A stretch of DNA of 28,612 nt from Acidimicrobiia bacterium (GTDB taxonomy: Bacteria; Actinomycetota; Acidimicrobiia; IMCC26256; JAENVU01), in NCBI GenBank assembly GCA_017882945.1, contig JADGON010000018.1:1-28612 (forward strand), in the 5' to 3' direction. Positions 13,699 to 20,144 of the stretch are shown in pieces. Each line of letters begins with the position of its first letter. The first letter of the stretch is position 1. The notes under the pieces are model-generated. The model had not been told where the DNA came from. It saw only the letters and a program-made list of their open reading frames with translations, and made no database searches. Both the position numbers and the translations under genes were made by a program.

Positions 13699-14640
13699 AT
13701 GTCTGAACGCACGAAGAACCTGCCTCGCCGTTCGTGTCTCTCGGTCCCCGGATCGAGCGAGAAGATGCTCGGCAAGGGTCCGACCCTCGGCGCCGACATG
13801 GTCTTCATCGACCTCGAGGACTCCGTCTCACCGCTGGAGAAGGAAGCGGCCCGCGGGAAGGCGGTCACCGCCATCCGTGACCAGGACTGGGGCGAGACGG
13901 TCCTGTGCGTCCGGGTCAACGCGTGGGACACGCCGTGGACCGCCTACGACATCCTCGAGGTGGTCGGCAACGCGGGCGAGCGGCTCGAAGAGATCATGTT
14001 GCCCAAGGTGCAGACGGCGGCCGAGGTCGTCGCGATGGACCTGCTGCTCACGCAGGTCGAGCAGCATGCCGGGCTGCCCGCAGGACACATCGGCATCGAG
14101 GCGCAGATCGAGACCGCGAAGGGGCTCATCAACGTCAACGAGATCTGCGCGGCGAGCCCGCGTCTCGAGACGATCATCCTCGGTCCGGTCGACATGTCGG
14201 CGTCGATGGAGATGCCCGGGCTGCGCGGCGGTCTCGAGATCCCCGAGTACCCCGGCGACTACTTCCACTACGTCTTCGTCAAGATCCTCATGGCCGGTCG
14301 TGCGAACGGTCTCCAGGTCATCGACGGCCCGTACGTGAAGGTGCGCGATTCCGACGGCTTCCGCGAGTTCTCGCAGCGCGCGCAGATCCTCGGCTACGAC
14401 GGCAAGTGGGCGCTCCACCCCGACCAGGTGCAGATCCTCAACGAGCTCTTCTCGCCGACCCAGGAGCAGTTCGACAAGGGCTGGGACATCCTCGAGACCT
14501 ACGAGAAGGCGACGACCGAGGGTGATCGCAAGGGTGCCGTGATGCTCGGTGACGAGATGATCGACGAGGCGAGTCGCAAGGTCGCGGTCAAGCTCGTCAG
14601 CCGGGGCGAGCGCGCCGGCATGCAGCGCAGCAAGAGCTAG
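13699..14640 (+). CDS. HpcH/HpaI (CitE-like) L-malyl-CoA/beta-methylmalyl-CoA lyase-type enzyme
   Basis: A 313-residue TIM-barrel CoA-ester lyase. Motifs are RRSCLSVPGSSEKM (about 10-23, CoA/phosphate binding), FIDLEDSVSPLEKEAAR (acidic Mg region), VRVNAWDTPW, LPKVQTAAEV, IGIEAQIETAKGLINVNEI (Glu metal ligand) and ILGPVDMSASM. The long C-terminal segment GKWALHPDQVQILNELFSP is the lid that contributes to the active site. The best match in memory is the actinobacterial MclA of the ethylmalonyl-CoA pathway, which splits beta-methylmalyl-CoA into glyoxylate and propionyl-CoA and can make malyl-CoA. The methylsuccinyl-CoA dehydrogenase and mesaconyl-CoA hydratase homologues in the same window support this. 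The TAG stop lies in CTAG at the left edge of the 816-bp insertion. Confidence 0.82.
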   Translation: MSERTKNLPRRSCLSVPGSSEKMLGKGPTLGADMVFIDLEDSVSPLEKEAARGKAVTAIRDQDWGETVLCVRVNAWDTPWTAYDILEVVGNAGERLEEIMLPKVQTAAEVVAMDLLLTQVEQHAGLPAGHIGIEAQIETAKGLINVNEICAASPRLETIILGPVDMSASMEMPGLRGGLEIPEYPGDYFHYVFVKILMAGRANGLQVIDGPYVKVRDSDGFREFSQRAQILGYDGKWALHPDQVQILNELFSPTQEQFDKGWDILETYEKATTEGDRKGAVMLGDEMIDEASRKVAVKLVSRGERAGMQRSKS

Positions 14641-14654
14641 TGCCGCGTCAGCCA
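14637..14654 (+). repeat. left end: CTAG target copy plus terminal inverted repeat
   Basis: CTAGTGCCGCGTCAGCCA matches the reverse complement of 15443-15460 at 17 of 18 positions. The first four bases, CTAG, contain the TAG stop of the lyase gene. The 14 bases after them are the terminal repeat proper (13 of 14). Confidence 0.8.
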
Positions 14655-14767
14655 GGGTTTGCGATGTCGATGAGCGAGTTCCCGAGCCGCCCGATCCGCG
14701 GCGCCGGGGTTGCATATCGGCGCGTGCTCTGGGCGGTCTCGCCGTTCATGAGGTGCGCGAGATCGGC
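14648..14767 (-). pseudogene. possible truncated coding remnant
   Basis: On the minus strand a 39-codon stretch running to a TGA (14648-14650) shows the codon-phase bias of real genes here: about 65, 57 and 87 percent G+C at codon positions 1, 2 and 3. It reads ADLAHLMNGETAQSTRRYAT and continues to a NSLIDIANPG end. An in-frame stop lies shortly upstream and there is no plausible start. I do not recognise the family. It may be the decayed 3' end of a gene once carried by the element, and its stop falls inside the left terminal repeat. Confidence 0.3.
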
Positions 14768-14769
14768 AG

Positions 14770-15267
14770 TTATGCGTCGGTTCGCCGCCCGCTTGGATCA
14801 AACGCACGCTGTGCCGTTTCGGCGTCCGCTCCCAGCGGGTCATGGATCTGGACGGCGTCAGGAATCGGCGGCACCCAGGGGTGTCGGAACTTCGTGAAGA
14901 ACTCGGCGGTGGGCGGCGGGAACACCGCGTCGACGAAGCTGCCAAGCGTGATGGTGAAGAAGCGTTGCCCGGTGGGCGGGTAGACCATGTCGCAGTAAAG
15001 GCTGGAACCGCAGACCGCGCAGAAGCGGTAGTTGATCCCTCCCGGAATGCCAACCGCACCGACGCCGTCTACTTCGAGCCCGTTGTAGCACCGCGTCTCG
15101 CCGGTGATCGAGATCACTCTGTCCTCGGGGAATGACGCCGACGCGAGGAACACGTTGCCCGATCTCCTTTGGCAGAAATCGCAGTGGCAGACGTAGACGT
15201 GCACCGGTTCGCCCTCCACCGTGACTTCGACCCGACCACAGGCGCACCGAGCGGTCCGTGTTGTCAT
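14770..15267 (-). CDS. GFA-family (glutathione-dependent formaldehyde-activating-like) zinc protein
   Basis: A 165-residue protein with the complete Mss4-like zinc-binding set: CAC (Cys8, Cys10), VCHCDFCQ (Cys27, Cys29, Cys32) and RFCAVCGSS (Cys83, Cys86), with YCDMVYPPTGQRFFTITLGSFVD after it. Family members are annotated as S-(hydroxymethyl)glutathione synthase-like, but most bind zinc without proven enzyme activity, and actinobacteria use mycothiol rather than glutathione, so the substrate is open. The C-terminus (about 125-165) extends slightly past the domain. ATG 15267 has GGAGG at 15274-15278, spaced 6 nt. The gene is the only intact cargo of the 816-bp insertion between the lyase and DedA genes. 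Confidence 0.8.
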   Translation of the reverse strand: MTTRTARCACGRVEVTVEGEPVHVYVCHCDFCQRRSGNVFLASASFPEDRVISITGETRCYNGLEVDGVGAVGIPGGINYRFCAVCGSSLYCDMVYPPTGQRFFTITLGSFVDAVFPPPTAEFFTKFRHPWVPPIPDAVQIHDPLGADAETAQRAFDPSGRRTDA

Positions 15268-15442
15268 AAGCCACCTCCACGGGCCCGGAAGCACGCGGCA
15301 CGCGACCACCTCGACCAGCTATCTCCGAGCACAGATTGCCCGCTCGGCGAGCGTCATGCCAACGGGTCGAGCCGCACAGAACGACGAAGCGGCCTGCCAC
15401 GCATGATCGCCTCGACCGCACGCATCGAAACCGGGCGAACGT

Positions 15443-15460
15443 TGGCTGACACGGCACTAG
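15443..15460 (-). repeat. right end: terminal inverted repeat plus CTAG target copy
   Basis: This is the reverse complement of 14637-14654 with one mismatch. CTAG (15457-15460) supplies the TAG stop of the DedA/VTT gene on the minus strand. Confidence 0.8.
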
Positions 15461-16161
15461 ATCTGCGGGTCGCCGTCGGCGACTTCGGCGGCCGCCACGT
15501 CGAGCTCCTCCGCGATCGCCTCGACGGTCTCGACCGGCGTGGTGGTGCTCCGGTTGGTCCAGAGCACGTAGACGACCACGAGGCCCACCGACGCGATCGT
15601 GAGCCACAGCTGGTTGTTGGCGATCCAGTCGAGGACGTCGAGCAATGAGGCTGCGAACAGGTTGGCCACCATCCGGACGAGGACGAGCCGCACGACGGTT
15701 CCCGCCATGGCCGCGACGAGGAAGCCGGCGAACGGCATCCCGTCCGCGCCCGCGAGCAGCGCGGCCAGCGTGCCGGGGAACGCCACGATGATCGGATACC
15801 GAGCCCGGTGGAACTGCCGCTCGATCCACCGCACCGGGCGCATGGACCGACCCGCGCGGTCCTCGACCCAGCGCAGCGCGGCGTCGCCGTAGCGACGGCC
15901 GAAGAAGTAGTACAGCGACAGGACACCGAGCGCCCGCACGAACGGGATGCCGTAGAACGCGAGCGGGTGCACGCTGGGCGACGAGAGCAGGAGCCACCGC
16001 AGCCGAGGTGCCAACGCGAGGAGGAGCATCGGCTCTCGGGTGAGCAGCGTCGGCGCCAGCGCGTTGCCGACGTTCGCGCCGATCGCCAGGATCACCATCG
16101 GCACGGCGAACAGCGCGAGCTCGCGACGGCGCGTGACCGGCTTCGCTCGGAGCGGCTCCAC
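15457..16161 (-). CDS. DedA/VTT-like integral membrane protein
   Basis: A 234-residue protein with about five hydrophobic segments: ELALFAVPMVILAIGANVG, a pair around FYGIPFVRALGVLSLYYFFG, YPIIVAFPGTLAALLAGADGMPFAGFLVAAMAGTVVR and LTIASVGLVVVYVLW. The GxxxGYxxGD-like part of VTT is represented by FFGRRYGDAAL. The segment IVAFPGTLAALLAGADGMPF resembles the re-entrant second half. Such proteins are flippases or small-molecule transporters linked to lipid homeostasis; the assignment is by pattern and not certain. The C-terminus (about 210-234) is acidic and cytosolic. The start is GTG 16161, forced by an in-frame stop just upstream and only 18 bp from the divergent GTG at 16180. Confidence 0.65.
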   Translation of the reverse strand: MEPLRAKPVTRRRELALFAVPMVILAIGANVGNALAPTLLTREPMLLLALAPRLRWLLLSSPSVHPLAFYGIPFVRALGVLSLYYFFGRRYGDAALRWVEDRAGRSMRPVRWIERQFHRARYPIIVAFPGTLAALLAGADGMPFAGFLVAAMAGTVVRLVLVRMVANLFAASLLDVLDWIANNQLWLTIASVGLVVVYVLWTNRSTTTPVETVEAIAEELDVAAAEVADGDPQI

Positions 16162-16167
16162 GGCTCA

Positions 16168-16174
16168 TAGCCTG
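16168..16174. promoter_or_regulatory. bidirectional promoter in an 18-bp divergent gap
   Basis: On the plus strand TAGCCT (16168-16173) ends 6 nt before GTG 16180. On the minus strand CAGGCT (16169-16174) ends 7 nt before GTG 16161. The two hexamers overlap almost completely. Neither gene can have a leader of more than a few bases if transcription starts here. Confidence 0.5.
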
Positions 16175-16179
16175 GCAGG

Positions 16180-17256
16180 GTGCAGACGGTCGACGCAGTC
16201 GTGGTGGGCGGCGGGATCATGGGCTCGGCGAGCGCGTCGTGCCTGGCGCGGCGCGGCTGGTCCGTCGTGGTGCTGGAGCAATTCGAGCCCGAGCACACCC
16301 GAGGCAGCTCGCACGGTCGTTCCCGGATCTGCCGGCTCGCGTATCCGGATCCGTTCTGGATCGAGCTCGCGCGGGCGGCCTGGGACGGCTGGCGGGAGCT
16401 CGAGGCCGACACGGGCATCGAGTTGCTGGTCCGGACGGGAGCCATCGATCACGGTGATCCCGGCGGTGTTCAGGCCATCGAGACGGCCTTGGCCGCAGCG
16501 GCGGTTCCCTTCGAGATGCTCGACCGGGCCGAGGCCGAACGGCGGTGGCCGGGGATGCGGTTCGACGGCCCGATATGCCATCAGCCGGACGGCGGGCGCC
16601 TCGCCGCCGGAGCCGCGCTGCGCGCCCTGAACGATCGCTTCGAACAGCTCGGCGGGGTGATGCGTTGGAACACCCCGGCGCGCGCACTCGAGCGCGCGGG
16701 CGAGGGCGCTCGAGTTGTCACCGACGACGAGACCTACGAGGCGGCCGTGGTCATCGTGGCCGCAGGCGCGTGGCTCGAGCCGCTGCTCGGTCCGCAGCTC
16801 GCCCTCCCTCGACTCGTCGTGACCCAGGAGTCCGCGTTTCACTTCGCGCCGCGAGAATCGCTCCCGTGGCCGAGCTTCATTCACCACGGTGCCGTCGCGC
16901 GGTACGGCCTGGAGACACCCGGTGAAGGAGTGAAGGTGGCCGAGCATCACACCGGACCCGAGATGACGGCGGCGACGCGCGACTTCGTCGTCGACGATGG
17001 TGCACGTGATCGGGTGGTCCGCTTCGTCGAGACCTGGTTGCCGGGTCTCGCGCCCCAGCCGGTCTCAGAGGTGACGTGTCTCTACACGAACACGGCGAAC
17101 GAGGACTTCGTGCTCGACCGCGTCGGACCGATCATCGTGGTCTCGCCGTGCTCGGGGCACGGCTTCAAGTTCGCGCCGGTGATCGGCCGCATGGCCGCGG
17201 ATCTTGCCGACGGTGCGGCGCCGGTATCGCGCTTCGCGCTGACCGCGCCGCGCTAG
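16180..17256 (+). CDS. monomeric sarcosine oxidase/N-methyltryptophan oxidase-like FAD enzyme
   Basis: A 358-residue DAO-family flavoprotein. The N-terminal dinucleotide fold is VDAVVVGGGIMGSASASCLA (about 4-23) followed by VVVLEQFEPEHTRGSSHGRSRICR (MSOX/MTOX type, with the FAD-contact Arg and His). The C-terminal block EVTCLYTNTANEDFVLDR has Cys300 at the position of the covalent FAD Cys of monomeric sarcosine oxidase, followed by SPCSGHGFKFAPVIGRMAADL. It should oxidise a secondary amine or N-methyl amino acid, releasing formaldehyde and hydrogen peroxide; the exact amine is unknown. It is about 30 residues shorter than characterised MSOX but has all core blocks. GTG 16180 is supported by the -10 box 6 nt upstream. 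It ends 3 bp from the convergent stop. Confidence 0.83.
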   Translation: MQTVDAVVVGGGIMGSASASCLARRGWSVVVLEQFEPEHTRGSSHGRSRICRLAYPDPFWIELARAAWDGWRELEADTGIELLVRTGAIDHGDPGGVQAIETALAAAAVPFEMLDRAEAERRWPGMRFDGPICHQPDGGRLAAGAALRALNDRFEQLGGVMRWNTPARALERAGEGARVVTDDETYEAAVVIVAAGAWLEPLLGPQLALPRLVVTQESAFHFAPRESLPWPSFIHHGAVARYGLETPGEGVKVAEHHTGPEMTAATRDFVVDDGARDRVVRFVETWLPGLAPQPVSEVTCLYTNTANEDFVLDRVGPIIVVSPCSGHGFKFAPVIGRMAADLADGAAPVSRFALTAPR

Positions 17257-17259
17257 CCC

Positions 17260-18891
17260 TCAGCCGGCAAGGGCCTGCTCGGTGAGGCGCCGGGCGATGA
17301 CGCGCAGGCACAACGTCTCGTCCGCACCCTCGAAGATCGACAGCACGCGCGCGTCGACGAAGTACCGCGAGACCGGGAACTCCTCGGCGTAGCCCATGCC
17401 CCCATGGAGCTGCATCGCCTCCCGGGTCACCCACTCGGCGGCCCGGCAGACGTACGCCTTCACCATGCTGGCTTCGAGCGCGCCTTCTCCGCGCGCCATC
17501 TTGCGCGCAACGTCGTAGGAGAACTGGCGGCCGGCGCAGATCAAGGCGGCCATCCGCGCGAGCTTGGCCTTGGACAGCTGGTAGTCGAAGATGGGCTTGC
17601 CGAACACCGTGCGCTCCTGCGAGTACGCCAATCCGGCGTCGAACGCGGCCTGCATGACCCCGACCGCGCGCGCCGCGGTCTGGAGCCGACCGTTCTCGAA
17701 GCCCTCCATCTGCAGGTAGAAGCCCTTGCCGAGTCCGCCTTCGAGCCCGATCAGGTTCTCGGCGGGGACGAACCAGCTGTCGAACGCGACTTCGTACGAG
17801 TGCATGCCCCGGTAGCCGAGCGTGTCGATGGCGCGGCCCTCCATCTTCCCGTCGCGGCCGTCGTCGAACGAGAAGTGGTGGCCGGGAGCCGGGGGCTTGT
17901 CCACCACGAACACCGAAAGCCCGCGGTGACCCTTGCTGCGGTCGGGGTCGGTGCGGGCGAGCACCATCAGCGTGTCGGCGCGACCTGCGAACGTGCACCA
18001 CGTCTTCACACCGTTGAGGACGTACCCTCCGTCTGCCGCGGTCGCGGTGACCTTGACTCCCGCGACATCCGAGCCGAAGTCCGGTTCGGTGACCATCACA
18101 CCGACGACGCGCTCCCCGGTCGCGATCTGGGGGAGCCAGGCGTGCTTCTGCTCCTCGGTGCCACCCTTCACGACCGCTCTCGTGAGGATCTCGGGCCGGG
18201 TGATCAGGGCACCACCTGCGCCGAGCGAGCCCCACGAGAGCTCCTCGGTGGCGACGCACATCGCGAGGTAGTCCGACTCGCCGCCCGCCGCGAAGCCGCC
18301 GTACTCCTCGGGGACCGAGAGCCCGAACCCGCCGATCTCCGCCATGCCCTGGATGATGTCCTCGGGGATGTCGTCGTTGTGGCGGTGGATGTGCTCGGCG
18401 ACCGGGCGGATCTTGTCCGCGGCGAACCGGTGGAAGCTGTCGCGGACGAGATCGAACTCCTCGTCGAGGTGCGCGGGCCCGGTGCCGTGCGCGGGCAGCG
18501 AGTCGGCGACGGACTCGAGGAAGCTCGGCGCCCGGTACTCGACGAGGAAGTCTCGAGCCCCGGCGAGCAGGCCCGGCTCGACGCCCCACTCGCCGTCGCG
18601 GGCGATGAGGCGCGAGCCGACGTCCGTGATCGCGTCGGCGATGTAGGTGTACGCGAGGGACGCCTCGAGCTCGCCGTGGCCCGCGTAGTCGAGCATCACC
18701 CGGCAGCCGGCGACGGCGCTCGCCGCGTGCGCGAGGTCATAGGCCACGACCTGGTGCTGGTCGAGTGCGTCGACCGAGATGCGTCCGTCGACCGTGGCCC
18801 GCTCGGCCAGGCTGCGTGCGGCCGCATCGACCAGCGCCGTCGTGGTCTCGACCGCCGCAACGGCTGCAGGTACGGGCTGGGCTCCGCTCAT
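17260..18891 (-). CDS. mcd: acyl-CoA dehydrogenase, probably (2S)-methylsuccinyl-CoA dehydrogenase
   Basis: A 543-residue protein, about 150 residues longer than ordinary acyl-CoA dehydrogenases. The extra N-terminal domain (1-145) is helical. The ACAD part follows: EFDLVRDSFHRFAADKIRPVAEH (about 145-167), MVTEPDFGSDVAGVKVTA (FAD/acyl loop), FGKPIFDYQLSKAKLARMAA and the catalytic-base region SIFEGADETLCLRVI with Glu521. Length and the DKIRPVAEHIHRHNDDIPE segment match Mcd of the ethylmalonyl-CoA pathway, which oxidises methylsuccinyl-CoA to mesaconyl-CoA. Homologues for the next two steps lie at 24842 and 13699. ATG 18891 overlaps the stop of a leaderless six-codon ORF (ATGA), so its translation is probably coupled to that ORF. 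The symbol is by homology from memory. Confidence 0.8.
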   Translation of the reverse strand: MSGAQPVPAAVAAVETTTALVDAAARSLAERATVDGRISVDALDQHQVVAYDLAHAASAVAGCRVMLDYAGHGELEASLAYTYIADAITDVGSRLIARDGEWGVEPGLLAGARDFLVEYRAPSFLESVADSLPAHGTGPAHLDEEFDLVRDSFHRFAADKIRPVAEHIHRHNDDIPEDIIQGMAEIGGFGLSVPEEYGGFAAGGESDYLAMCVATEELSWGSLGAGGALITRPEILTRAVVKGGTEEQKHAWLPQIATGERVVGVMVTEPDFGSDVAGVKVTATAADGGYVLNGVKTWCTFAGRADTLMVLARTDPDRSKGHRGLSVFVVDKPPAPGHHFSFDDGRDGKMEGRAIDTLGYRGMHSYEVAFDSWFVPAENLIGLEGGLGKGFYLQMEGFENGRLQTAARAVGVMQAAFDAGLAYSQERTVFGKPIFDYQLSKAKLARMAALICAGRQFSYDVARKMARGEGALEASMVKAYVCRAAEWVTREAMQLHGGMGYAEEFPVSRYFVDARVLSIFEGADETLCLRVIARRLTEQALAG

Positions 18892-18908
18892 CGTTCCGCT
18901 CCACTCAT
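18888..18908 (-). CDS. leaderless six-codon upstream ORF (MSGAER) coupled to the mcd-like gene
   Basis: ATG 18908 lies 7 nt after TAGGCT, where a leaderless transcript would begin. The frame encodes MSGAER and ends in TGA at 18888-18890, overlapping the ATG of the dehydrogenase (18889-18891) as ATGA. Its first codons resemble those of the dehydrogenase (MSGA), so it may have arisen by a short tandem duplication that moved the leaderless start. No protein function is implied; the likely role is to load ribosomes onto the real start, which has no Shine-Dalgarno outside this ORF. Confidence 0.45.
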   Translation of the reverse strand: MSGAER

Positions 18909-18915
18909 GCGCGGG

Positions 18916-18921
18916 AGCCTA
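18916..18921 (-). promoter_or_regulatory. -10 box TAGGCT of the mcd-like transcript
   Basis: Read on the minus strand, TAGGCT ends 7 nt before the uORF ATG at 18908 and 24 nt before the dehydrogenase ATG. It lies just downstream of the SGNH hydrolase stop at 18940. Confidence 0.5.
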
Positions 18922-18939
18922 CCGACGGGCGGTACGAAC

Positions 18940-20073
18940 CTACGGGCCGGGCGCAGCAGTGGTCGTCGTGGCCGTGGTCGCGGTCGTCGTGGCCGTGGTG
19001 GACGGCGGTGGGGGCGGTGGTTGGGCGAGCGTCGTACGGGTCGTCGCGGTCGTGCCCGAGGTGCTGTTGTGGTTGGACGATCCGCTCGAGTGGTACGACT
19101 GGCTGCTCGACCCCGAGCTCGATCCCGACGAGCTGTTCCCGCTGCTGTTCCCGCCGATCTGGGTGGAACCCTTGGTGACCAGCACCTTCTTCGGCTGCCC
19201 GACGACGGCCTGTTCGAGGATCTTCCAGCGGCGTTCGAGCACGGTGAAGATCGCGCGGGCGAGGTGGTCGCCGCCCGCGCCGGTGAGGTGGATGCCGTCG
19301 CCCGCCCGCATCAGGACGGTCTCGCCGGTCGCGTCGGGCAGCGATGATTGGTAGTGGCCGGCGTCGTCCGCGAACAGCGTGTGCGCGTCGACGAAGGTGA
19401 CCTCGGGAATCTTCGACGCGACGGCGCGCTGGATCGCATCGACCTTGAGGATGTTCTTCTCGAGGCGCGAGTCGCGCATCACCGGCGCATTGACCCAGTA
19501 GACCTCGCGTCCGTCGCCGACGAGGATCCGCATCATCTTGTCGGTCAGCTCGGCGTACTGCACGGCTTGCGAATCGTCGTAGACGTTCGCGTCGTTCGTG
19601 CCGATGATGAAGACGACGGCTTCGGGCTTGAGCAGATCCATCTGCTCCTGCGCGTGCTTCATCCAGTCGATGTTCCCGCTCATCAAGCCGCTGCCGACGC
19701 GGGAGTCGTACTGGGGCTGCACGACCCCGGTGTTCGCGGTCAGCGTCCCGAGCGACGGCCCCAGTGCGCCGGCGAGCGAGTCGCCGCCGATCCAGAGCTT
19801 GAGCGGTTGGAGGGGGTTGATCGCCCGGTGCGCGGGCTCCTGTGAGGCGCCGCCCGGCCCGCGCTTCGCGGCGGCGAGGGGCTGGTTGCTCTCGGCGCCG
19901 CCCGCGAGCGTCGGGCCATTGGTCGGGATGCGCAGCGTGTCGCTGAACCAGAGTCCGGCGAGCACGACCACCAGGACTGCGACCGTCGCGCTGAACACGC
20001 GCTTGCGCATATGACGCCGATGACGCTGCGCGCTTCGACGCGACGCGGATGAGGTGGAGACGGGATCAGCCAT
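18940..20073 (-). CDS. membrane-anchored extracellular SGNH/GDSL (DUF459-like) hydrolase with Ser/Thr/Pro-rich tail
   Basis: A 377-residue protein. A basic cytosolic N-terminus (1-25) leads to one membrane segment (about 26-43, FSATVAVLVVVLAGLWF), a linker, and an SGNH domain (about 88-285). Block I is LWIGGDSLAG (Ser99), block III is FIIGTNDANV, and block V is RAGDGIHLTGAGGD with Asp259 and His262. DUF459/PatB-like relatives act on O-acetyl or similar esters of envelope polymers; the substrate here is unknown. Residues about 300-377 are a low-complexity tail of Ser/Gly/Asn, then Thr/Pro and TTATT repeats, like wall-spanning linkers but without an LPXTG. ATG 20073 is the only start preceding the membrane segment closely. 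No Shine-Dalgarno is seen. Confidence 0.8.
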   Translation of the reverse strand: MADPVSTSSASRRSAQRHRRHMRKRVFSATVAVLVVVLAGLWFSDTLRIPTNGPTLAGGAESNQPLAAAKRGPGGASQEPAHRAINPLQPLKLWIGGDSLAGALGPSLGTLTANTGVVQPQYDSRVGSGLMSGNIDWMKHAQEQMDLLKPEAVVFIIGTNDANVYDDSQAVQYAELTDKMMRILVGDGREVYWVNAPVMRDSRLEKNILKVDAIQRAVASKIPEVTFVDAHTLFADDAGHYQSSLPDATGETVLMRAGDGIHLTGAGGDHLARAIFTVLERRWKILEQAVVGQPKKVLVTKGSTQIGGNSSGNSSSGSSSGSSSQSYHSSGSSNHNSTSGTTATTRTTLAQPPPPPPSTTATTTATTATTTTAAPGP

Positions 20074-20144
20074 GCGAGAGAGACAACGTTTTCCGCGAGA
20101 CGAGGGGTTCCCCAGGGTACCGGCCCGACTCTCTCTGGGTTGGG

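Larger units (their letters stand above)
14641..15456. mobile_element. 816-bp insertion element with terminal inverted repeats and CTAG target duplication, carrying a GFA gene
   Basis: The segment is bounded by TGCCGCGTCAGCCA at the left and, in reverse complement, TGCCGTGTCAGCCA at the right, with CTAG on both outer sides. Removing it and one CTAG leaves two convergent genes that share CTAG as overlapping TAG stops, the same arrangement seen intact at 5525-5528. IS5-group elements are known to duplicate a 4-bp C(T/A)A(G/A) target, so an IS5-type donor is possible. There is no transposase inside, so this is a non-autonomous (MITE-like) or decayed element. The only intact gene is the GFA gene (14770-15267). 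The bases 15268-15442 before it hold its Shine-Dalgarno and no convincing gene. Confidence 0.6.

Noticed and set aside
18950..19060. Short-period repeat resembling a CRISPR or minisatellite
   Set aside because: The periodicity follows codons for Thr/Ala/Pro in the SGNH hydrolase tail; there are no spacers of constant length. The same applies to 8640-8725 in the LPFTG gene.
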